Shown here: positions 7,470-14,060 of the stretch, piece after piece
Numbering within the stretch: position 1 is the stretch's first letter
How the letters are laid out: each line of letters starts with the position of its first letter
Origin: Candidatus Forterrea sp.
GTDB lineage: Archaea; Iainarchaeota; Iainarchaeia; Iainarchaeales; JAAZKV01
NCBI GenBank assembly: GCA_020717885.1
Contig: DYDN01000009.1
Location: forward strand, 1-15,766
Direction of reading: 5' to 3'
DNA length: 15,766 bases
Notes under the pieces: generated by a model
The model's database searches: none
Seen by the model: the letters and a program-made list of their open reading frames with translations, nothing else
Told to the model about the DNA's origin: nothing
Program-made: the position numbers and the translations under genes

Positions 7470-8648
7470 TCATATAAGCACCTTCTTTGGAAAATAAGTT
7501 CCCGCCTTTTCGGCAACCTTAAGCACAACTTCCTCCATATTCTCTGCCTTCTCTGTGCCCTTAATTGCCTCAAGCGCTTGTTTCACAAGTTCCTCAGTCG
7601 CAGGGATTCCCTTGCTTTTAAGAAATTCTTCTACGGCATGTTTTCCCGAGAGTTTACCAAGAACAATTCTACTCTTCGCCCCAACACTTTGCGCACTCAT
7701 AATTTCATAATTTGCGTTATGCATTATGACGCCGTGCTGGTGCACCCCTGATTCGTGCGCAAAAGCATTCGCACCCACCACAGATTTGTTTCTTTGAACA
7801 ATCATCGAGGTTTTCTCGCTAACAATCCTGCTCATCGGGACAAGCTGCTCTGTTACAATGCCAGTGCTCTTTTTGTAAAAATCTTTTCTAGTTTCAAGAG
7901 CCATCACCACTTCTTCAAGCGCGGTATTTCCTGCTCGCTCTCCAATTCCATTAATTGTACACTCCACTTGTTTTGCCCCAAAGAGAATTCCCTCTAGCGC
8001 ATTTGCTGTAGCAAGCCCAAGGTCATCATGACAATGAACACTAATATTCACTTTATTTTCCACAACTTCTTTCATTTGCGCAATACTTGCAACAATTCTT
8101 CCAAATTCCTTTGGCTGAGAATAACCAACAGTATCAGGAATGTTTAGTGTAGTTGCTCCGCTTGCAATTGCGGTGCGAAAAACGGTTTTAAGAAATTCTG
8201 GGTCTGTGCGAGAGGCATCCTCCGCAGAGAACTCAATGTTGCTGCAAAAACTTTTCGCAAAAGCCACTTGTTTTTTTATTCTATTAAGTGCCTCTTCGCG
8301 CGAGATACCAAGTTTGTGTTTTAGATGAATATCGCTAGTTGCAAGGAAAACATGAATCCTTGGAGTCTTCGCTTCTTTTACCGCGCTCCAAGCGGATTCA
8401 ATGTCCTTCTCAACGCACCTAGCAAGTCCGCAGAGCTGTGCATTAACTTCCTTTGAAACAATTTTAAATACTTCAAAGTCTTTTTGATTAGAAACCGGAA
8501 AACCCGCTTCAATTACATCAACACCAAGCTCATCAAGCCCTTTAGCGACAAAAACCTTATCCTCTTTTGTCATGCTTGCGCCAGGACTCTGTTCCCCGTC
8601 CCTAAGAGTAGTGTCAAATATTATAACCCTGCTATCATTTTCAACCAT
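7470..8648 (-). CDS. leuA: 2-isopropylmalate synthase without the leucine-regulatory domain
   Basis: Condenses acetyl-CoA with 2-ketoisovalerate, the committed step to leucine. The catalytic TIM barrel is complete: FDTTLRDGEQSPGASM at the N-terminus, HVFLATSDIH, EFSAEDASRTD, the metal histidines in SVHCHDDLGLA, and NGIGERAGNTALEE, followed by AFAHESGVHQHGV and the accessory region LGKLSGKHA, where many relatives have LGKHSGRHA. The protein ends at about 392 residues with FPKKVLI, so the roughly 130-residue C-terminal domain that binds leucine in classical LeuA (about 500 residues) is absent. First gene of the operon, behind the leader region at 8649-8890. The ATG at 8648 has GGGAT just upstream; ATG 8663 and TTG 8675 are in-frame alternatives. 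Citramalate synthase is possible but less likely. Confidence 0.92.
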   Translation of the reverse strand: MVENDSRVIIFDTTLRDGEQSPGASMTKEDKVFVAKGLDELGVDVIEAGFPVSNQKDFEVFKIVSKEVNAQLCGLARCVEKDIESAWSAVKEAKTPRIHVFLATSDIHLKHKLGISREEALNRIKKQVAFAKSFCSNIEFSAEDASRTDPEFLKTVFRTAIASGATTLNIPDTVGYSQPKEFGRIVASIAQMKEVVENKVNISVHCHDDLGLATANALEGILFGAKQVECTINGIGERAGNTALEEVVMALETRKDFYKKSTGIVTEQLVPMSRIVSEKTSMIVQRNKSVVGANAFAHESGVHQHGVIMHNANYEIMSAQSVGAKSRIVLGKLSGKHAVEEFLKSKGIPATEELVKQALEAIKGTEKAENMEEVVLKVAEKAGTYFPKKVLI

Positions 8649-8696
8649 AATAATCCCATCCATTTTTGCTTTCAATAAAATTTAATTAAAACCACC

Positions 8697-8739
8697 GCGC
8701 CCGCAAATGTCAAAAATAAAATATGCGTTTTTCTGGCGC
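8697..8739 (-). promoter_or_regulatory. Second hairpin in the leuA leader, between T-tract and start codon
   Basis: On the minus strand GCGCC (8739-8735) can pair with GGCGC (8701-8697), and inside it CGCA (8727-8724) with TGCG (8705-8702). This leaves an A-rich bulge on one side and an 18-base AT-rich loop. It lies downstream of the terminator-like hairpin and 35-50 bases before the leuA start. The loop also contains a TATA-like TATTTTAT (8721-8714) that could be a second, leader-independent promoter. Seen by eye; no folding energy was computed. Confidence 0.3.
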
Positions 8740-8743
8740 TATT

Positions 8744-8811
8744 AAAAAAAGCCCCTCGGTTGCAAGCCTTGAAGCTCTCGCTATTTTAGCAGCAAGACTA
8801 GCCCAAGGACT
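8744..8811 (-). terminator. Candidate attenuator: hairpin with T7 tract before leuA
   Basis: Read on the minus strand, AGTCCTTGG (8811-8803) can pair with CCGAGGGGCT (8759-8750). This gives nine pairs with two or three G-U pairs and one bulged G, directly followed by seven T (8750-8744). The intervening bases can form their own 6-pair stem, CTTGCT (8796-8791) with AGCGAG (8782-8777). The 5' arm lies inside the Leu/Val codons of the leader ORF, so a ribosome stalled there would cover it and block the hairpin. A ribosome that reaches the stop codon would leave it free. In archaea a T-rich tract alone can terminate transcription, and here the tract is followed by the operon it would control. Pairing is seen; function is inferred. 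Confidence 0.55.
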
Positions 8812-8852
8812 AAAGTAGAAGAAGTTCCAATAGTTTGTCTTCCCGAGTACAT
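8781..8852 (-). CDS. Leu/Val-rich leader peptide of the leu-ilv operon (candidate)
   Basis: A 23-codon ORF about 130 bases before leuA on the same strand. It begins MYSGRQTIG and ends TLVLGLVLLLK, so the last ten residues hold six Leu and two Val; one Ile occurs at residue 8. The six Leu codons are TTA, CTT, CTA, TTG, CTG and CTA. The ATG lies 26-27 bases from the centre of a TATA box (8875-8882), exactly where archaeal transcription should begin, so it would be translated as a leaderless message. There is no ribosome binding site, which fits. It is followed by a hairpin with a T tract. Position, content and context are those of a ribosome-stalling attenuator peptide like LeuL or IlvL of enterobacteria. 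A chance ORF, or a small hydrophobic peptide, remains possible. Confidence 0.6.
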   Translation of the reverse strand: MYSGRQTIGTSSTLVLGLVLLLK

Positions 8853-8874
8853 GATAATAAAGCGGGACTTTCTT

Positions 8875-8882
8875 TTAATAAA
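8875..8882 (-). promoter_or_regulatory. TATA box of the leu-ilv operon
   Basis: On the minus strand TTTATTAA is close to the archaeal TATA consensus. Its centre is 26-27 bases before the ATG of the leader ORF at 8852, the usual TATA-to-start distance in archaea. A 7-base element (CCCTCGT on the minus strand, 8893-8887) lies four bases upstream of it and recurs in opposite orientation at 8967-8973. Confidence 0.55.
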
Positions 8883-8886
8883 CCTA

Positions 8887-8973
8887 ACGAGGGCGATTTT
8901 TGGAGAAGTTTTTTAGATATCTATAAAACTTGCCACTTTTATGAGAAATTAAATCCCCTCTAATAACCCTCGT
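8887..8973. repeat. Inverted heptamer pair in the divergent leu/por control region
   Basis: ACGAGGG at 8887-8893 and its reverse complement CCCTCGT at 8967-8973 are separated by 73 bases. Read towards each promoter, the same word CCCTCGT precedes the leu TATA box by 4 bases and the por TATA box by 36 bases. It could be a shared operator, but seven bases can recur by chance. No tRNA, other RNA gene or longer ORF was recognised between 8890 and 9005. Confidence 0.25.
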
Positions 8974-9009
8974 CAATTGCCGTATGTGTATTCGTTTTCG
9001 GGTATATCT

Positions 9010-9017
9010 TTTATAAA
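9010..9017 (+). promoter_or_regulatory. TATA box of the por operon
   Basis: tttataaa is a strong archaeal TATA match, preceded by tatatc. Transcription would start near 9040, giving porG a 5' leader of about 70 bases that holds AGGAG at 9068-9072 and a GTGA just before the porG ATG. This fits a ribosome-binding-site start rather than a leaderless one. Confidence 0.55.
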
Positions 9018-9111
9018 GGCTTGAGATGTTAAAGTAATAACTGCAAAAGCGCTGGGGAGTCCTTTCTAGGAGTTACTTTGTGTAGTGCGGATTAATTGCC
9101 TTTGTGAGATT

Positions 9112-9645
9112 ATGAAACAAATTATTGTACTTGGAAGAGGGGGGCAGGGGGCGGTTACTAGCTCGCAGGTCCTAGCAATCGCGGCGTTTAAGGACGGGAA
9201 ACACTCACAAGCCTTTCCGAATTTTGGGGTAGAAAGAATGGGGGCGCCTGTTCGAAGCTACGCAAGAATTGATGATAAACCAATCACACTACGCGAACAA
9301 GTATACGAAGCGGATTATGCAATAATACTTGACCCAACACTCACAAAAGGATTCACTGAAAAAGTAAATGATTTGATAATTGTTAATACAAATAAAAAAC
9401 CCGAAGAACTTGGGCTAAATACAAAAGCAAAAATAAAATGCGTTGATATTACAAGCGTTGCACTAAAAGTAATCGGAAAACCATTTGTGAATATTGCGGT
9501 GCTAGGGGCGTTTAGCGCAATAACAAAAGAAATTTCACTAAAAGGTTTAGAAGAAGCGCTAAAACAGCAAATGGGGAATAAAAAAGCAGTGTTTGAAAAG
9601 AATCTTGCGGCAATAATTGAAGTATACGCGCTTGCGAAAAAATAA
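9112..9645 (+). CDS. porG: Pyruvate:ferredoxin oxidoreductase, gamma subunit
   Basis: Gamma subunit of the archaeal four-subunit POR, the part thought to help bind CoA. It opens with IIVLGRGGQGAVTSSQVLAIAAF, the family signature, followed by FPNFGVERMGAPVRSYARID. The 177-residue length is normal. The ATG at 9112 is chosen from where the family begins and from GTGAG just upstream. A GTG at 9085 would add nine residues (RINCLCEI) not expected for the family. First gene of porGDAB; its stop is 15 bases before porD. Confidence 0.94.
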   Translation: MKQIIVLGRGGQGAVTSSQVLAIAAFKDGKHSQAFPNFGVERMGAPVRSYARIDDKPITLREQVYEADYAIILDPTLTKGFTEKVNDLIIVNTNKKPEELGLNTKAKIKCVDITSVALKVIGKPFVNIAVLGAFSAITKEISLKGLEEALKQQMGNKKAVFEKNLAAIIEVYALAKK

Positions 9646-9660
9646 TTTGATGTGAAAATT

Positions 9661-10026
9661 ATGGTAAAAAAGGAAGGTAGAAAGAAAAACTCGAAAGAGT
9701 GCTCTTGCGGCGGAACAAAAGAATGCGCCTGCGAATCTTCACAAAAATCAAAACCTTTAATCTCAATTACAAAAGGCGCAGTAATACTTGAACCCGGCTC
9801 AACAAAGAAATACAAAACAGGGGAATGGAGAACATTTAAACCAACAATTGACCTTGCAAGATGCATTAAGTGCGGAAGATGCTGGATGGTATGCCCAGAT
9901 GCCGCAATAAATCAAAGAAAAGAGGATGGGAAATTTGAGATAAATCATGATTACTGCAAAGGGTGCCTCTTGTGCGCAAAAGAGTGCCCGGTGAAATGCA
10001 TTCCGTATGTGGTAGAGGAAAAATAG
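9661..10026 (+). CDS. porD: Pyruvate:ferredoxin oxidoreductase, delta (ferredoxin-like) subunit
   Basis: Electron-transfer subunit with two [4Fe-4S] clusters, seen as CIKCGRCWMVCP and CKGCLLCAKECPVKCIP in the C-terminal half. The middle (GAVILEPGSTKKYKTGEWRTFKP) matches the usual start of PorD. Ahead of it is an unusual tail of about 30 residues: a lysine-rich stretch, then C14, C16, C22 and C24 as two CxC pairs (CSCGGTKECAC). At 121 residues the protein is longer than the about 105 of Pyrococcus PorD. The tail could hold a metal such as zinc, or a further cluster; I do not know its role. The ATG at 9661 is chosen because TGTGA lies five bases upstream; the GTG at 9652 is part of that site. 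Confidence 0.92.
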   Translation: MVKKEGRKKNSKECSCGGTKECACESSQKSKPLISITKGAVILEPGSTKKYKTGEWRTFKPTIDLARCIKCGRCWMVCPDAAINQRKEDGKFEINHDYCKGCLLCAKECPVKCIPYVVEEK

Positions 10027-10045
10027 TGTTGATGGAGTAACTGGG

Positions 10046-10061
10046 ATAAATTTAATTAAGC
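10046..10061 (+). promoter_or_regulatory. AT-rich TATA-like element before porA
   Basis: The stretch ataaatttaattaagc lies 24-39 bases before the porA ATG at 10085, where a TATA box for a leaderless porA transcript would be. It may add an internal promoter to the por operon. The gap between porD and porA (58 bases) is wider than that between porG and porD. Confidence 0.3.
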
Positions 10062-10084
10062 AAAATAAGTATGTTGTGTTTAAT

Positions 10085-11230
10085 ATGGTAGAAATAAAAG
10101 TAATTTCAGGAGCGGATGCGATTGCGCAGGCAGTAAAGTTATGCAAACCAAAAGTTTTACCCATGTACCCCATCACACCAAGCACACTAATTCCAGAAAG
10201 AATTTCGGAATTTGTGAACAATGGCGAATTAAATGCAGAAATAATTTACGTTGAAAGCGAGCACAGCGCAGCAAGCGCACTATTTGGAATATATGCTACC
10301 GGGGTACGTTCATTCACAGCAACCGCATCACAAGGCTTAGCAATAATGCACGAAATACTACCAATAATCTCCGCCTCAAGATTTCCCGCAGTAATGGCGG
10401 TGGCAAACCGTGCGCTCTCGGGTCCGCTAAATATTTGGAATGATCACTCTGATGCAATGAGCGAACGCGACCAAGGATGGATACAACTCTACTGCGAAAC
10501 CGCGCAAGAAGCATTCGATACAACGATAATGGCATACAAAATTGCCGAAACAGAAAAAGTTTCACTCCCATTAATGGTATGCATTGACGGCTTCTCACTA
10601 AGCCACGTATATGAGCCAGTGCAAATTGAGGATGCAATAAAAGTTGATGCGTTCCTGCCGGAGTACAAACCCGTAGTTGTGCTTGACCCAAAGAGGCCAG
10701 TGACATTTGGCCCCGTAGCATTCCCAAACACGTACTTTGAATTTAAAGAGGCAGAAGAAAAAGCAATGCTTGAGGCGGCAAAAGTAATTGAACAAGTTCA
10801 CGCTGAATTTGCAAAGAAATTTGGAAGAACATATGGAAATGGATTAGTTGAACTAATTGAAATGAAAGACGCGGAGTATGCTCTCATTACTGTTGGAGGA
10901 ACAACAGGGACCGCAAGAGAAGTGGTAACGGAGCTAAGAAAGAAAAAGAAAAAAGTCGGGGTTATACGAATAAAATCAATGAGACCATTTCCTGCTGAAC
11001 AATTAAGGGCAGCATTAAAAAAAGTGAAAACGCTCGGGGTAATTGACAGACACGCCTCGCTTGGATTTGGCGGAGCACTAAGTAATGATGTGAAGAGTGC
11101 ATTACAAGGACAAAAAATAATTGTTGAAGAATTTGTTGCAGGACTTGGGGGAAGAGATATTAGTAAATCAAGACTCCATGACGCATTTGAAACAATAATA
11201 AAGGGAAAAAAAGGGTATTGGCTGAAGTGA
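10085..11230 (+). CDS. porA: Pyruvate:ferredoxin oxidoreductase, alpha subunit
   Basis: Alpha subunit, carrying the non-catalytic pyrimidine-type domain I and the transketolase C-terminal-like domain II. Segments very close to Pyrococcus PorA are visible: YPITPSTLIPERISEFV with NGELNAE following, VESEHSAASA, FTATASQGLAIMHE, and ANRALSGPLNIWNDHSDAM. These favour pyruvate over 2-ketoisovalerate oxidoreductase. The C-terminal half holds VGGTTGTAREVV and a Rossmann-like end. About 381 residues, normal length. The start is taken at the ATG at 10085; the GTG at 10076 is three codons upstream and the site there is weak, so a leaderless start is possible. It lies between porD and porB, in the standard porGDAB order. 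Confidence 0.94.
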   Translation: MVEIKVISGADAIAQAVKLCKPKVLPMYPITPSTLIPERISEFVNNGELNAEIIYVESEHSAASALFGIYATGVRSFTATASQGLAIMHEILPIISASRFPAVMAVANRALSGPLNIWNDHSDAMSERDQGWIQLYCETAQEAFDTTIMAYKIAETEKVSLPLMVCIDGFSLSHVYEPVQIEDAIKVDAFLPEYKPVVVLDPKRPVTFGPVAFPNTYFEFKEAEEKAMLEAAKVIEQVHAEFAKKFGRTYGNGLVELIEMKDAEYALITVGGTTGTAREVVTELRKKKKKVGVIRIKSMRPFPAEQLRAALKKVKTLGVIDRHASLGFGGALSNDVKSALQGQKIIVEEFVAGLGGRDISKSRLHDAFETIIKGKKGYWLK

Positions 11231-11286
11231 AATTGAGGTTAATTGATTTGGTAATTAATTTAGATTTATTTAAGTGAAGTGATTTT

Positions 11287-12195
11287 ATGGTGATATTAGG
11301 ATTTGAGGAAAAAGAATTCTTTGCAAGCGGGCACCGTGCATGCGCAGGATGCGGAGAAACAATCGCGCTAAGGCACGTACTAAAAGCCGCGGGCGAGAAA
11401 ATAATTGTGGTGCAGGCAACGGGCTGCATGGAAGTGGTATCTACTCCTTATCCAGAAACCTCATGGGAAGTACCCTGGATACACTGCGCATTTGAGAATG
11501 CTGCCGCAGTAGCAAGCGGAGTAAGAGCAGCACTCAACATGAAGGGAGATAAAGAAACAAAAGTAATTGCGATGGGCGGAGATGGAGCAACATACGATAT
11601 TGGGTTTGGCTCATTAAGCGGGGCATTTGAGAGAGGAACAAACTTTTTGTATGTATGCACAAATAATGAAGCGTATATGAACACAGGAATTCAAAGAAGC
11701 GGAGCAACCCCTGAATATACATCAACAACTACAACCCCTGACGGAAAAGTTATACACGGAAAAGTTGGGGTAAAAAAACCATTGCCATTCATACTCGCAG
11801 CGCATGGTACAAAATACGTTGCAACCGCAAGCGTAACAAACCTTTTTGATTTAAAGAAAAAAGTGCAAAAAGCGCTGAGCATAAATGGTCCAACTTATAT
11901 TGAAGTACTTGTACCATGTGTTCCTGGATGGAAGATTGATGCCTCCGCAACACTAGATGTTGCAAAAAGCGCATTTGATACTAATGCATTCCCTCTATTT
12001 GAAATAGAGAACGGGGTTCTTACAATTACCTCAAAGCCCGAAGCAAGAAAACCAATACACGAGTACTTGGTAATGCAGGGAAGATTTAAGCACCTAAATC
12101 CTGAACAAATGGAAAGAATACAAAAAGGTGTTGATGAGCACTTCGCGTTCCTTGAAAGCATACAGGGCAAAAAAATATTTGAAACCCTTTTGTAA
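11287..12195 (+). CDS. porB: Pyruvate:ferredoxin oxidoreductase, beta subunit
   Basis: Catalytic ThDP-binding subunit with a [4Fe-4S] cluster. Early cysteines in ACAGCGET, a third in ATGCMEV and a fourth in VPCVPGW are the four cluster ligands of the family. The ThDP/Mg motif runs from GGDGATYDIGFGSLSGAFER to TNNEAYMNTGIQRS. The length of 302 is normal. The ATG at 11287 has GTGA four bases upstream and a TATA-like tttagattta about 20-30 bases upstream. With PorG, D and A it oxidises pyruvate to acetyl-CoA and CO2 and reduces ferredoxin; the reverse reaction would fix CO2. It ends the por operon; the next gene starts after 34 bases. Confidence 0.95.
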   Translation: MVILGFEEKEFFASGHRACAGCGETIALRHVLKAAGEKIIVVQATGCMEVVSTPYPETSWEVPWIHCAFENAAAVASGVRAALNMKGDKETKVIAMGGDGATYDIGFGSLSGAFERGTNFLYVCTNNEAYMNTGIQRSGATPEYTSTTTTPDGKVIHGKVGVKKPLPFILAAHGTKYVATASVTNLFDLKKKVQKALSINGPTYIEVLVPCVPGWKIDASATLDVAKSAFDTNAFPLFEIENGVLTITSKPEARKPIHEYLVMQGRFKHLNPEQMERIQKGVDEHFAFLESIQGKKIFETLL

Positions 12196-12229
12196 GTAAT
12201 AAAAACACTCCTAAACAAAAATTCCATTT

Positions 12230-12811
12230 ATGAAAATCTATCTCGTACGACACGGCCAAACTACTGGCGACATTGAGGACCGCTACGGCGGGGACTACGA
12301 TGACGAACTTACTGAAAAAGGGGCTCTTGGCGCAAAAGAACTTGCGGGCATGCTTGTGGGTAAAGGAATAAAGACTATTTATTCAAGTCCGCGCAAAAGA
12401 GCCCTTACTACTGCACAAATAATTGGGGAGAAAATTAAAGCACCAGTGAAAATTGTTGATAATTTACGTGAAAGAAATAATTACGGGGTATTAACAGGAC
12501 TAACAAAAAGCGAAGCCGCGTTAAAATTCCCATTTGATGTAAAAGAACTTGAGACCGGTGTGAATCACAAAGTAAAGCTCTCAGAACGATTTGATGCTTT
12601 TAAGGAAAGAGTGCTTGGCGCGTTTAGAACAATTGTAAATGATTCTGAAGAAGATATTGCAATAGTGACACACGCAGGACCCATAAGGAGAATAGTTGAA
12701 GAACACATAAAGAAAAAAATTTCCAAGATTGAAGATTGTGCGCATATTGTGCTTGAACAAAGTTCTGCAGAGTATTCTTTGTTAGACTCAAAAGGGGTTG
12801 AGTTTGGTTGA
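12230..12811 (+). CDS. Histidine phosphatase family protein (phosphoglycerate-mutase-like)
   Basis: Branch-1 histidine phosphatase. The catalytic R7-H8-G9 motif (YLVRHGQTTGD) is near the start; SSPRKRALTTAQ carries the phosphate-binding arginine, E81 (LRERNNYG) is the likely proton donor, and H148 (VTHAGP) the second catalytic His. The 193 residues fit the small phosphatase type. The substrate cannot be read from the sequence: phosphoglycerate, sugar phosphates and nucleotides are all known in the family. No ribosome binding site precedes the ATG. A TATA-like AAGTAATAAA lies about 30 bases upstream (12194-12203), so translation is probably leaderless. The stop codon overlaps the TTG start of the CYTH gene, so the two are likely co-translated. 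Confidence 0.88.
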   Translation: MKIYLVRHGQTTGDIEDRYGGDYDDELTEKGALGAKELAGMLVGKGIKTIYSSPRKRALTTAQIIGEKIKAPVKIVDNLRERNNYGVLTGLTKSEAALKFPFDVKELETGVNHKVKLSERFDAFKERVLGAFRTIVNDSEEDIAIVTHAGPIRRIVEEHIKKKISKIEDCAHIVLEQSSAEYSLLDSKGVEFG

Positions 12812-13350
12812 AATCGGAAACAGTTTATGAAATAGAACTCAAAGGGATTTTAACAAAAGAACAATACGAAAAACTTCTTTTTGAACTCCCAAAAAAACTC
12901 AAGCAAATAAATGAGGAAACCCTTCACACTACACGCTATCGCCCCAGAGACGTAAGGTTTCGGCACTCAAGCAAAACAACAGAACTTGTCATTAAAGAAG
13001 GAGATCCGACCCGCATTTTACGAAAAGAAACAAGATGCCAATTTCCAAGCAAAGAGCATTTGGATGAGGAAGAACGAAAGCATAAGGAATCTGGCGCAAA
13101 AGCTGATCCGCCGTGGGTAAAACACAAACACGAGTTTGAATATGTGATTGACGAGCAAATTTATGTGGTGTGCCTGCAGGACATAAAGAACTTTGCTTAC
13201 ATAATGGAAGCCGAAATGCTCTCAGAAAAAAACAATCCAGAAGAGCACGAACCTAACTTAAGAAAGATATTTATGGATTTGGGTGTGCAACCAATTGATC
13301 CAAAGGACTTCTCAAAAAGAATTGCAGAGTATATTGCAAAAAACAAGTAA
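12808..13350 (+). CDS. CYTH-domain protein (triphosphate tunnel metalloenzyme family)
   Basis: The N-terminal EIELK (residues 8-12) is the ExExK metal-binding motif of CYTH proteins. It is followed by RYRPRDVRFRHSS, KKEGD-like basic strands (ELVIKEGDPTR), KETRCQF, and near the C-terminus LQDIKNFAYIMEAEM, which matches the family's D...LG.F.EiE strand. These residues line the triphosphate tunnel. Known members are adenylate cyclases, thiamine triphosphatases and inorganic triphosphatases; the substrate here is unknown. About 180 residues, a single domain with no CHAD partner. The TTG start overlaps the previous stop as TTGA, with GGGGTTGA upstream, so coupled translation is likely. Similarity is by motif only. 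Confidence 0.7.
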   Translation: MKSETVYEIELKGILTKEQYEKLLFELPKKLKQINEETLHTTRYRPRDVRFRHSSKTTELVIKEGDPTRILRKETRCQFPSKEHLDEEERKHKESGAKADPPWVKHKHEFEYVIDEQIYVVCLQDIKNFAYIMEAEMLSEKNNPEEHEPNLRKIFMDLGVQPIDPKDFSKRIAEYIAKNK

Positions 13351-13378
13351 TAAATTACTTTCCAAAGCTTTCTTTGTT

Positions 13379-14044
13379 ATGGAAAGCAGCAAAATAATCA
13401 AATCAATTAATTCTATTTACAAAAAATATCATTCTCCGGCTAACTTGCAGAGGCACATGAAACAAGTGGCGGCAGTTGCCGCACTAATTTGTGATAATCT
13501 CAAAGAGCCAATAGAAGCGGACAAGGAAAGCATTGTTTGTGCGGCGCTTATTCATGACCTTGCACAGTTTGTCAAAATGCAGCTCGATGACGCGCACACA
13601 AATTTACTTGATGTTGAAGACAGGGGCAAGGTGGGGTTTTACAAGGAAATGAGAAAAGAGTTCATTGTAAAATACGACGTTGACGATGATATTGCAAATA
13701 CAAAAATTGCGCAGGAGATTGGTGCGCCAAAAAAAGTAATTAAATTAATGAAAAGTAAGCAAGTCAAAGCATTTACAAAAGGGTGGGTAAAGAGATTCGA
13801 CGAGAAAATACTTCTCTATGCTGACATGCGCTGCGCTCCAAGCGGGGTGGTATCAATAGACGAGAGACTTGCGGAAGGATACAAAAGATATGGTTTTAGC
13901 AGAGATGAAAAACACAAAGAGTTCTCAAGGAAATTTACTTTGGCACTAAAGCAAATTGAGAAAGAGATATTTGAGAAATCAAAAATTAAACCTGGACAAA
14001 TTAAGTCTAGTTCAGTGCAAAAATATTTGGACGAGTGGAATTAA
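13379..14044 (+). CDS. HD-domain phosphohydrolase
   Basis: HD superfamily metal-dependent phosphohydrolase. The pattern is H26 (LQRHMKQV), H59-D60 (ALIHDLAQF) and a later D149 (LYADMRCAPSG), the H...HD...D ligand set. 221 residues. The ATG at 13379 is chosen because the family begins near it and the sequence upstream overlaps the CYTH gene; a longer frame from 13283 is rejected. A TATA-like AAGTAATAAA (13345-13354) is centred about 29 bases before the ATG and no ribosome binding site is seen, so a leaderless start is likely. The substrate is not evident; nucleotide or 2',3'-cyclic phosphates are possible. Confidence 0.82.
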   Translation: MESSKIIKSINSIYKKYHSPANLQRHMKQVAAVAALICDNLKEPIEADKESIVCAALIHDLAQFVKMQLDDAHTNLLDVEDRGKVGFYKEMRKEFIVKYDVDDDIANTKIAQEIGAPKKVIKLMKSKQVKAFTKGWVKRFDEKILLYADMRCAPSGVVSIDERLAEGYKRYGFSRDEKHKEFSRKFTLALKQIEKEIFEKSKIKPGQIKSSSVQKYLDEWN

Positions 14045-14060
14045 CTTTGGGGCGGTGTAA

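Noticed and set aside
7470..8648. Citramalate or homocitrate synthase instead of LeuA
   Set aside because: HVFLATSDIH, NGIGERAGN and the position at the head of a leuBCD set fit isopropylmalate synthase best, although the short length leaves some doubt.
8723..8818. Plus-strand 31-codon ORF starting MRFSGAIKKSPS
   Set aside because: It lies opposite the leu leader ORF and hairpin, has no ribosome binding site or well-placed promoter, and its helix-like composition follows from the complementary Leu/Val codons.
8820..9005. Search for a tRNA, C/D-box RNA or other RNA gene in the divergent intergenic region
   Set aside because: No T-loop motif, no cloverleaf and no clear C/D boxes; only promoters and a heptamer pair were seen.
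9315..9866. Long minus-strand frame opposite porG and porD
   Set aside because: It is the complement of two well-supported genes and shows only hydrophobic, Phe/Ser-rich shadow sequence.
10085..12195. 2-ketoisovalerate oxidoreductase (Vor) instead of Por, suggested by the branched-chain neighbours
   Set aside because: The alpha subunit segments (YPITPSTL, ALSGPLNIWNDHSDAM) match PorA of Pyrococcus more closely than VorA, and the complete porGDAB order fits pyruvate.
13283..13378. Longer N-terminus for the HD protein
   Set aside because: It overlaps the CYTH gene by 68 bases, has low-complexity Q/S/K sequence unlike the domain, and a TATA-like element fits the ATG at 13379.
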